A DNA stretch of 64,000 bases from Gracilaria gracilis (taxonomy: Eukaryota > Rhodophyta > Florideophyceae > Gracilariales > Gracilariaceae): the NCBI GenBank assembly GCA_030374805.1, contig JARGSG010000027.1:248001-312000 (forward strand), given 5' to 3'. Positions 44,975 through 53,467 of the stretch are shown piece after piece (within the stretch, counting starts at the first letter, position 1; every line of letters starts with the position of its first letter). The position numbers and the translations under genes are program-made. Under the pieces are notes generated by a model. It did not search any database. It saw only the letters and a program-made list of their open reading frames with translations, and was not told the DNA's origin.

Positions 44975-47176
44975 CTACGCTTCCTCCTGGTCGTTTTCCT
45001 GGTGGGGAGCAGGCTCCTCGACCAGCATGACGGCCTGTGTCGGTCTTGGTGAGTACGTCTGGCGAGGCTGTCCGCCCTGGCGATATCCTACATTGTCCTT
45101 CGGGGTATCAGTTTTCCGTCCGGTCTGGTAGGCACTGTAATAGCCTTCCTCGCGGCGTTGCTGATAATTAGCCTCCCGTATGGCCAGCAGCTTCCCTTTT
45201 AGGTCCGGGGGGAGCAACTGACAGCAGTTGGGCTCCCGCGAAAGACAAATCCGACACGGTCTAACTGGTGCCTGCCCCTGGGGTTGCTGTACCCTGGAGC
45301 TGGCAGGACTGGGATAAGACCGAACGGACTGAGCCGGCGTTAAAGCCAAGGGCGTAGTGGGAGGCGAGGGCATGGAAGAAGCGCGGGATACCGCGAGAAC
45401 ATGTTCCTCGTCTTCATCCGATACGGAATAGATCGATTCCGACGGGGTATCGATACTGTGAACCTTCCGGGCGGTACGAGAGGACTCTTTCCGAACGGTT
45501 GGCTTTTGAGTATCGACCCGAACGGACTGTCTACGTGAGGCACGATGGGTGTCTCCGTACGATTCCGCGTAACGGGCAAGTGCATCGTATCCGATATTGG
45601 GATGCGAGGTGAGGTGATTCCTCACCTTTGACCGTATGGCGGCAAGGAGACCTTCGACGAAGATCCCCCTCAAATTCCGATCGGTAAAGACATTTCCGCA
45701 ACGGAGGGCTTTCGTCCAGAGCTTCTGGGAGTATTCCGTTTCGGACATGCCTGACGCTTGGCGGTAGAGGGTGACCTCTGCGGCCGCGTCGGCAATGATC
45801 TCATCCGTTGCGTACGTGGTCAACAGAAAGTTGACTACTTCTTCGTACGTATGGAGAGACTCATCCCGAGTACGGTCGACAGCGCCAGACTCACCTTCGA
45901 GCCGAGACTGAACCAGAGCGTGCGCCGGTCCGGTCAGCTAAAACTGGAAACACCAGAGGGCTGCCCCCTCAGTGAGTCCGTTGTGGTTGCAAGCGGTTTT
46001 GAACCGCTGTAAGAAATTGAGCACCGATATCGGATCCGTCCCGGAAAAGGAATGAATCTTCATCTGGACATTCAATTTCTTTTGGTAGCGCGCAATCTTG
46101 AGCGCCACCCGCGAATTGTACGTCTGGCTCCTTTTGAGCAACCTGTACGTACGGTAGTCCACCACTTTGGCGAACTTCTCGTTCAAGGGCCTGATGCGTT
46201 TTAGCATCAACCTGTCCGAACGGGAACGATACCGATCGGACTTTCCCCTCCGTCGAGGGCTGCGGGAGTGTCGGTCGACTTCCGAATCCGTGCGGTCGTC
46301 ATCCGACGATGACTCCGAAGAGTCCGAGTCCGTTCTGGCTGATCTTCGCCTTCTCTGGCGGCGACGGTCTTTCCATTTACGGGGCGCGTCATCCGAATCG
46401 GAACTTCCGCTCGGTCTACCGCCTCTGCGGCGTCGATTCCTCCTCTCGTCGGAGGAATCTCCTGAGCTTCCGTTCGGATCGTCCTGCGGGTTGACTGGCG
46501 GGAGGTACACTCCGGTCGGACCCCTCGTTGGGCCCTTCTTCAGTTCCGGTCGGTGTTGCCTCTCGCCGCTAGTGGGTGCATGGTCCGTACGGTCAATAAA
46601 AGATTTGGGTGGGTGGGTCGGTAGCTGAGCTACCAGTGCGGCCAGTGTACTGTTCAGAGCTGACGTAGCAGGTTCCGAACGGTCTATCTTCAGGATATTC
46701 CTGACCATATCGTGTACGATCGGTGGAATATCCTGGTGCAGAAGCACCGGGATTCGGTCCTTGAGGTACGCCTCCACTGCCATGGGGACGTGGACCTCAA
46801 TTTCCGTTCGGAGACTCTGCAGGGCGTAGGGAGCGATCCCTGCCCAGAGTTCCCGTGCGGTAGTCCGTTCGGTAAGAAGTCGCGGCGCGGGGCCAGCTTC
46901 GCCCCGCGGCGTCTTCTCCGTTCCGGGAAAAGGGGCGAGGGAAGTTGCCTCGTCCTTGTTCCGTGCGGACTTTGACCTGTTACGTGCGGACCCGTCGCGG
47001 ATCATCCGTTCGGGTTCCTCTGACGGCGTCACGTAGGCCGTCGCGTTGCTTCGGGTGCTTCGGCGGCCTACCGAAGCGGCATCCGAAGCGTCGTGAATTG
47101 CGACCGGTACGGACTTTGCGGTGTCTTTTTCGACCAAAGACCCTTCACCCATTTCTCCGTGCGGACGAAGACTCAT
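44975..47176 (-). pseudogene. gag of element M
   Basis: The frame is open upstream to 47410, but that start lies inside the LTR; the first Met after the primer site is at 47176 (MSLRPHGEMGEG). A charged, Arg/Ser/Asp-rich segment (RS-like, about residues 220-330) is followed by a retrotransposon gag domain (HSFSGTDPISVLNFLQRFKT), interrupted by TAG at 45938-45940. The same frame then resumes (EEVVNFLLTTYATDEI ... LWTKALRCGNVFTDRN). A cysteine cluster CRICLSREPNCC stands where a zinc knuckle would be, but it is not CCHC. The gag stop is at 44975 and pol is in the -1 related frame, so frameshifting is expected for Gag-Pol. Confidence 0.85.
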
Positions 47177-47238
47177 ACTGTACGTATCGGTACCACGATC
47201 GGTTCTGCTGCTCCGTACGGTCTCGAATTCCACTTCTA

Positions 47239-47251
47239 GGTCGGGAGACCA
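47239..47251 (-). other. Primer binding site of element M
   Basis: On the minus strand TGGTCTCCCGACC, one base after the 5' LTR end. It would pair with a tRNA 3' end GGTCGGGAGACCA. I cannot name the tRNA. It differs from the site in element A. Confidence 0.8.
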
Positions 47252-47252
47252 A

Positions 47253-47795
47253 TGTGGTATAATGCACAAAAAGGGAGAGAGTCCGAAGCGGTCTTGAGAC
47301 GGGAGCGGCGGTAGCGTACAGTCTTGTGACTGTAATGAATCCGAGCGGAGAGAAGGGGCGGAAGCACCGGGCGGTCGAGGGGAGAGTGGACGATTGGTAT
47401 CACCAGGCACGTACAGGAACGTGCGAAAGGGTACGAACGGTCTGAGAAACCCAACAAAGGAGTAGCCGTGCGGTCTATCGTTAGTGCAAACTAGCGAAGA
47501 AGACGTTCGGCAGAAGATGCTTGTCGTTTACGATTGGGGCCTCGGGAGATCCGAGCTACAACTAAATATCGGGTCTGGGCCCCATTACTAACTACTGTAC
47601 GATCGGTCTAATTTGCACTATCACTACCAAGTCCGTACACGTGGCCAACTTGTACGTTGTGCCAACCCGTCCGGCACTTGATCACCAAATCGTACACGTG
47701 GCGGTGCCACGGCACCAGCCCATCGTGCACTACCCTTTCGTACGTGAAGGGCTGATCGGATACACCATGCACCAACTCGGGCCCACTATACTACA
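47253..47795 (-). repeat. 5' LTR of element M
   Basis: 543 bp, the twin of 36760-37302. A polypurine tract copy also precedes it at 47796-47806, so it serves at the same time as the 3' LTR of the tandem remnant to its right. Confidence 0.9.
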
Positions 47796-48517
47796 GATCC
47801 CCCTCCTACACTTGCGCTCCGCCCTCGGAGCGCCGCGTAGTGTCGTGAAGTCGCTACGCGTCTGTCCGCATGGTTGAGAGGACGCCATAGTGTCCGTTCG
47901 GAAATTTTGCCCGGAAAGGGCGGGGCGAAGCCATGCCAAAATTTCCAAAGCGGGAGCGACGAAAAGGATCTTAAGTACGCGTGGTAAAGATCCAAGCCGA
48001 GCGGGCATCCGCGACGGTCGCCACACGGGGCGTGTCCGGCAGGGCTTCGAAGTCATCAGCCCCGCCTACCGCGAGTTCTGCACTTGGTGTCATCCGTTCG
48101 GTAACACGCAGCACGCGTGCGTGGAGTCCGTACGGGTTACAGGGAGCCACAGCGTCCGCTTTCAGAAAATTTGCCCAGGATGGGCGGGGCGAAGCCATGC
48201 CCGATTTTCCTAAGTGGAAGAGACACCATATGGGCGGAACCGTTGGGAACGCTTGCCGTGTTACGTACGAGGGGGCGTGAAGACGGGTACTGACGGCAGC
48301 GAAGGCGTGCGTGTATCCGTGTCTTTCCGTGCGGTTCGTCTCGAAGGAGAACGCCCGTACACGTGGCCAACTTGTACGTTGTGCCAACCCGTCCGGCACT
48401 TGATCATGAAATCGTACACGTGGCGGTGCCACATCACCAGCTCATCGTGCACTACCCCTTCGTACGCGAACGGCTGATCGGATACAACATGCACCAACTC
48501 GAGTTCACTATACTACA
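47796..48517 (-). repeat. Tandem remnant: LTR fragment joined to 3' internal fragment
   Basis: 47796-48357 repeats 37303-37864 (562 bp, few differences). 48358-48517 repeats the first 160 bp of the LTR, but with about 12 differences from the other two copies. The two pieces join at CCG, present at both parental breakpoints. The remnant is therefore an element whose LTR end, gag, pol and antisense ORF were deleted, sharing its other LTR with the full element. Confidence 0.8.
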
Positions 48518-48522
48518 GGCAC
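48518..48522. repeat. Target site duplication GGCAC, right
   Basis: Identical to 36755-36759. It places both outer borders of element M and shows that the tandem remnant lies inside the same insertion. Confidence 0.85.
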
Positions 48523-49060
48523 AAAGGCTACGACAGGAACCATATTGGTAAGACGATGCAACCGACTTGGTGAAAGGATCTAGGAGCCACGAATGCGTGG
48601 CTCAGGGTAGAAAGAGGGTCTGTAGTACAATTAGACCTCAATGGGTTGGTGCCACGTGGGCCTACTGGTACGCCTTGCTAGCTGCACTGTACCCAATTCG
48701 TATTCTGTATTTTATAGTTTCAAATTCCTAATTTCTAATTTGGTTTAGCTTAACATTGCTGGCCCATGACGGTAGGTCATGGGTACAGCCGATGACGTCA
48801 TACCCGCATGAGAGATCGGCATCGGTGCACCTTGTATATATTGTGGTGCATTTTGCCTTCCCCCTCGGGTATTGTAAAGTCAGGCACAATTAGGGCAGTA
48901 ACTATACCATCTTTGGCACTTGCTACTCTATTACTATTCAGGTTTTACGGCGCGTCGACGTCTACTACCGTACACCTACACGGTCTAGACTAGTTCCTCC
49001 GCCGTTTGCTTCTGCGAGTTTCAGGTGCCGTACTACCATATTGGTTGTGTTTTTTTCTTT
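48523..49060 (+). mobile_element. Ty3 element P, right part (probable 3' LTR end)
   Basis: Continuation of element P beyond the element M insertion. Exact ACC-N5-GGT sites at 48539, 48561 and 49035 link it to the left part. It contains promoter-like sequence, as expected in an LTR. The right border is not fixed; the last motif ends at 49045. Confidence 0.6.
48793..48840 (+). promoter_or_regulatory. CRE-like palindrome and TATA box in element P LTR
   Basis: TGACGTCA at 48793-48800, followed by TATATA at 48835-48840 (context CTTGTATATATTG). The spacing is that of an upstream activator site and core promoter. It would be the LTR promoter if this is the 3' LTR. Confidence 0.4.
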
Positions 49061-50270
49061 TTTAAGTTGAGCCCTCGCGCGCTCCCTGCACCAGGAGGAC
49101 CTTAAACCTTATCAGTATTTGTAAGACAGGATATACGGAAGAAGAAAGTGACGAAGTGAAGTTTTCTAGATGTAATAGAGAATGTGATGGAAATGCGAGC
49201 GACATGAAAGTAATGAATGAAAACATCGAAAGAAAAATGCATACGTTTTTAGATGTGTCAAACGCTGCGCAAATAATTGGAGCCATACTATGTGGCACTA
49301 ACGAAAATATCCGTTTCAAAAAGATATTGTCTTTTTGGTTTCATGTAGAATATGAATAGTGGCATGATTATCGTCAAACACAAATAATGTATAGGAGCTC
49401 TGACCTGGAAGGAAAGCAAGGAAGACGTGAATTTGTTTTGTTCGAAACAAATGGAGTGAAACAATATGGTGTGTTACATTCAGTCTTTAACGTTAGAACT
49501 CAGCAAAGGGAAAAGTTATGTTTGATCCGATGTCTTAAAGAAGTCGAAACTGATGCAGGAAATAAGTATGGAACAAAAAGATATGGTAACAAAAGATTTG
49601 CTTACGTTGGAGAGGGAGGAAAGATTAAGTGTGATGTTATTTATATGCAGTTGTCAAGTGTTACGTATTACAATACCTAATTTTGACGCTTATATCTAAG
49701 TTGAAGAAGTTGTGCGGAGTGAATCGGAGAATATGTGACATTCCACACGTTTATGTTATGGAACATCGCTTTTTTGAGGTTTGTGGGCATCGTTTCACGG
49801 CATATACTGAGCAACACCTGGATCTGTAAGGTACTGAGAAAGGTGAGGACTTCACACCTTAGATAAGGTGTGTGCTCTGCCCTCCTGCTGCCAAGCTCGA
49901 TGAGCCGCCGGATTTTGTATCGTTGCAGCCTTTGCTCGAGAGCTCAGCACGATGAAGTCTCTTTTTTAATTTGTAGTACAAACTCTGTATGAAAGGTCTA
50001 GATATCTATAACGTGTCTTGAAAATGCTATAGCGGTGGACACGGTGTCGGCGAAGTGTCCTTCGGAGAGAGCTACTGTACTCGCGATGATGATGATGATG
50101 AAATGGTTCTCCGAGGCTTGGGTCTGGTTGGCTTGTGCACTCCTTCCTCTGCATCGCGTTGATACAATTCACAGTGCCGCCTTTACACAAGCGTATTGGC
50201 TTGGTGGGACAAGCATTTTTGCTCACCATCTCACGGACAGCCGTGTCATCTGCGCCCTCATTCCCAGCCG
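49061..50270 (+). other. Spacer with two short hypothetical frames
   Basis: Plus-strand frames at 49156-49359 (67 residues) and 49387-49680 (97 residues). The second (VLFETNGVKQYGVLHSVFNV; KRFAYVGEGGKIKCD) faintly recalls the C-terminal region of large DDE transposases, but the match is too weak to name. No other gene is supported up to 50270. Confidence 0.25.
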
Positions 50271-50273
50271 AAG

Positions 50274-50999
50274 ATGGATCCCAAGTCTAGACTGCGTCCA
50301 GCACCTCTGATAATCTGTGCTGCGTTGGCGTCTGCGGCCTCATATCTCGTCCTAGGCTGCAAAGCAGTACAACTCGAGCACGTTGCATTCGTCATTCTGA
50401 CCTCGTCGTACGCAATTATCGCCAATTTGTACATCCGGCGCACGTATTATTCCTTGCCACTCGCCCCGCTTAGCTCCTGTTCGCTCGCCCCGATGCGTAA
50501 CTCAGTCCGATTACTGTTTCCGTTCACTTTTGTCTTCTCATTAAGCGTACCAACATTACTTCTTATCACGGCAGGAAAGTCTCCCATCGATGGCACGCAG
50601 ACGCAACTATATCCGATTCTTGCCCCGCATTTATACCTCATGATCTGTCAAATCCTAGTCGAGACTGTGGGGTTCATCTTTTCTACTATATTCACGCTCT
50701 ACGTGCGCTTCGGCATCACGGTTGCGTTTGTCGTGTACCGTTTACCTGTCGCTCTCGAATGGTACCGCCAGGCTGAAAAGTACGCTCGTTCGGAGGACGC
50801 AGCACTGCTCCCGCCTGCAGCACTTCCACTGACACAAGCAGCGGCAATTCTCAACATCGTATACTGGTTGTTTGCTTTGCTTTGCTTCCTGCTGCTATAC
50901 TGCCTCCCAGCGATTGTCAGAAACCCCCAGGAAGTGATTACAAGCGCAAAGACCGAGCAGACAATCATTGAAACCGTAGCAACAGAACAGTGTAGGTAA
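50274..50999 (+). CDS. Multi-pass membrane protein, unknown function
   Basis: 241 residues from the Met at 50274 (the frame is open to 50196, but the upstream part is charged and unlike a membrane protein). Hydrophobic segments: LIICAALASAASYLVLGC, HVAFVILTSSYAIIANLYI, LLFPFTFVFSLSVPTLLLI, LYLMICQILVETVGFIF and ILNIVYWLFALLCFLLLYCL, so about five membrane spans with a short charged C-terminal tail. A conserved-looking RxxEWYRQAEKYA loop lies before the last span. The arrangement recalls plant DUF7733-type proteins, but only loosely. It is convergent with the acyl-CoA synthetase gene, whose stop is at 51145. Confidence 0.7.
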   Translation: MDPKSRLRPAPLIICAALASAASYLVLGCKAVQLEHVAFVILTSSYAIIANLYIRRTYYSLPLAPLSSCSLAPMRNSVRLLFPFTFVFSLSVPTLLLITAGKSPIDGTQTQLYPILAPHLYLMICQILVETVGFIFSTIFTLYVRFGITVAFVVYRLPVALEWYRQAEKYARSEDAALLPPAALPLTQAAAILNIVYWLFALLCFLLLYCLPAIVRNPQEVITSAKTEQTIIETVATEQCR

Positions 51000-51144
51000 T
51001 CGAAGAGCATATGCACTGGGTTGCTATAAGCACGCAATTCAAGTGACGTACATTACATACGAGCTGCATGGGAAATTGATGGATTCTCGGGTTGAAGTAG
51101 AGGGGAAAGAGATTGCATCAGGGTCACTGCTTCTTCAAAACCTT

Positions 51145-53028
51145 CTACGCGTACATTTCTTCAATAATGGTTTCATACTTTTGCACGACAATCTTTCTCT
51201 TCACCTTCATGGTGGGAGTGAGTTCCCCACCATCAACTGTAAAGTCTTTCGGAAGCAAGCGGAACTTTCGAACCTTTGCCGCGTTACTGATAGCGTGAGC
51301 GTTGGCCCGTTCAACACCCTCGTTGATATACTTCAACCAAGCGGGGTCACTTAGTGCCTCCTCCGCCGTCTTCACGTCAGGATTCACCTTTGTAGCGGGC
51401 CCGATCAAATTGCTCTGCTCATCTATGTATGGAATGAGCAAGCACGAGATGAACTTTTTCTTGTCGCCAACGACAAACACACGAGAAATGGCGTCGAGCT
51501 CTTCCCTCAGTGAGCCCTCGGTGAGCGCAGGCGCAACATTTTCGCCCCCAGCAGTCACGATAAGTTCCTTCACCCGACCTGTGATCGAGACAAAACCGTC
51601 CTCATCAACGCGCCCAAGGTCACCAGAATGAATGAAGCCATCATCATCAATGGTTTTGGCCGATTCTTCCGGGTTGTCTAGATAGCCCACAAAAATATTG
51701 CGTCCTCGGAAGCACAGTTCCCCCTCTCCAGTCTCATCCTGGTTGATGACCTTGACCTCAACACCAGCCAACACCTTACCAGAAGTACCAGCCTTGTAGC
51801 CGTTAACATTAGCAGTCATGGGCCCGGTTCCTTCACTCATTCCATAAATGTCCAGAATACGCAGGTCCAGGCTCTTGAAGTAGGAATCGGTAGCCTTTTG
51901 CAACGGCGCGGCGGCGTTAAAAAGGAGTCTGCAGCGATCGAGCCCGAGCGCCTTTTTGACGTTATCGAACACGAGCAATCGGGCCAACTTGTATCCCCAC
52001 GGCATGAGCTCATCGCCCGCGTCACGAGCGTGCGAAGCAGCGGTTCCAATCGACTTTGCCCAGGACGAGATGGCACGCTTAACCGGGCCATTGTTCGCTC
52101 CGATCTGCAACAGCTTTTCCTGAATCTTCTCGTACACGCGAGGCACGGCCAAGAAAAGCGTGGGGCGAACTTTCTTCAAAGTATTCACGAGCGAACCCTT
52201 TAACGCATCAGGTTGTCCAAACGTGATCTTGAAGCCCATGAGAATGGAGCCGGCAATATCGACCATGTTCGCGGCGATATGCGAGCACGGCAGGAACGAC
52301 ACCAGATGGTCATCGGGGGTGGCGTTGGCCAGTCTGCCCGTGACGAGCGCTGTGAAGACGACGTTGTCATGCGAGATCATGACGGCCTTTGGTGGCCCCG
52401 TGGTGCCACTGGTATAAATGAGCTTGCACACGTCCTCAGGCTGCTGCGCGGCAGCCCTCGCATCGAGCTCAGCGTCCGACACGTGCTCGGACAAGGCGAG
52501 AAACTGGTCAAAAGTATGAACGAGATTGGCGTGCTCCGCATACTTGGACAGATCGGTGTTCCCCCAGATGACGACGGCTTTAAGCTGCGGGCATTGATCA
52601 AGGACGGACAAGACCTTGTCCAAGGCGAGCTCATCGTCCACAAACACGACACGACTGCGACTATGCTGGATGATGTACGCGACGATGGCGGGCTTATTGG
52701 TAGTATAAATGCCGGCCGACAAACAAGCAGCCAGCGTGGCGCCCACGTCGGCGGCGAACCACTGCAGCGAGTTGAAGCCCAGAATACTGACGCCGTCGAA
52801 CGGCTGCAACTCGAGGTGGATGAGCGCCTTTGCCAGCCGGCGCGCGATGGCGTAAAAGTCGGCCAGCGTGTACGGCGTGCCGTCGGTGGAAAAGTACTGC
52901 GTGATGTGGCCGCGTTGCTGCACGGCGTGCGCAATCGCCTGCGGGAAGGTGCGCTTGGGCACGCCGGCGTCCAAGCCGATGATGGGGCGCTTCTCGGTCA
53001 CTCTGGATATCCAGGTAACGCCGGCCAT
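51145..53028 (-). CDS. Long-chain acyl-CoA synthetase, bubblegum (ACSBG) type
   Basis: 627 residues from MAGVTWIS at 53028. The frame is open a further 120 codons upstream, but that part is Arg/Ala-rich low complexity, so the internal Met is preferred. AMP-binding family: the P-loop-like motif YTSGTTGPPKAVMISH near residue 205-220, the adenylate region DIYGMSEGTGP, and the C-terminal hinge GDLGRVDEDGFVSITGR with K in KELIVTAGGENVAP. The early motif SILGFNSLQWFAADVGA then GIYTTN, and the C-terminus ELTPTMKVKRKIV, are typical of the ACSBG group. Reaction: fatty acid + ATP + CoA to acyl-CoA + AMP + PPi, for lipid synthesis or breakdown. No introns and no organelle signal evident with this start. 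Confidence 0.93.
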   Translation of the reverse strand: MAGVTWISRVTEKRPIIGLDAGVPKRTFPQAIAHAVQQRGHITQYFSTDGTPYTLADFYAIARRLAKALIHLELQPFDGVSILGFNSLQWFAADVGATLAACLSAGIYTTNKPAIVAYIIQHSRSRVVFVDDELALDKVLSVLDQCPQLKAVVIWGNTDLSKYAEHANLVHTFDQFLALSEHVSDAELDARAAAQQPEDVCKLIYTSGTTGPPKAVMISHDNVVFTALVTGRLANATPDDHLVSFLPCSHIAANMVDIAGSILMGFKITFGQPDALKGSLVNTLKKVRPTLFLAVPRVYEKIQEKLLQIGANNGPVKRAISSWAKSIGTAASHARDAGDELMPWGYKLARLLVFDNVKKALGLDRCRLLFNAAAPLQKATDSYFKSLDLRILDIYGMSEGTGPMTANVNGYKAGTSGKVLAGVEVKVINQDETGEGELCFRGRNIFVGYLDNPEESAKTIDDDGFIHSGDLGRVDEDGFVSITGRVKELIVTAGGENVAPALTEGSLREELDAISRVFVVGDKKKFISCLLIPYIDEQSNLIGPATKVNPDVKTAEEALSDPAWLKYINEGVERANAHAISNAAKVRKFRLLPKDFTVDGGELTPTMKVKRKIVVQKYETIIEEMYA

Positions 53029-53467
53029 GGCTGCGGGGCGGCGAGGTGCGGCGGTGAGAACGACAGCGGCGGCGGCGGTGGCGCGGTGCGGCGCGGCGGC
53101 TCGTTTAAGTGCAGTGCGACGAGTTGTGGCTACAAGCCGAGCGACGCGCCCGTGTGCAACGGCAACGTCAGTCAGCGCATCGGCGGCGCGATCTCGGGAA
53201 CGGCGCGCCGCGCGCTGACGCCAATATGGCAGCCGCGCGCTAACGCCAATATGGCAGCGCGAGGCAGCAAGCAGCGCAGCACGCGCAGCCGGCGCACGTG
53301 CGCGCGGAGAGCACGCAGCGCGTGTGCGCGTGTGCCACGTGTGGACGGAGCAAAAGTGTGCAAGCGCGGGCGTTTTGGTTTTAGTCAAAGTGGGGGGGAG
53401 CAGTTAAGCGGCGCGGCGGCGAACAAGGTGGGGCAGCGTGGGCGGCGGCTGGCGGGCGACGGGGTGC

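Larger units (their letters stand above)
36760..48517 (-). mobile_element. Ty3 element M with antisense ORF and tandem remnant
   Basis: The ends on the plus strand are TGTGGTATAATG and ...CTATACTACA (TG...CA), flanked by GGCAC on both sides. On the minus strand the order is: partial LTR remnant (48517-48358), 3'-internal remnant (48357-47796), full 5' LTR (47795-47253), primer site, gag, protease, RT, RNase H, integrase, chromodomain, antisense ORF (plus strand 38340-40538), polypurine tract, 3' LTR (37302-36760). The unit from LTR to LTR is 10,493 bp. The two LTRs are almost identical by eye, so insertion was recent. More than 60 CCG-N2-CGG sites are scattered through it. gag-pol carries three isolated stops. 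Confidence 0.9.

Noticed and set aside
47177-47410. Upstream start of element M gag at 47410
   Set aside because: This part lies within the LTR and the primer site, so the first Met after them, at 47176, is preferred. The similar frame at 36483-36917 is the same LTR read-through.
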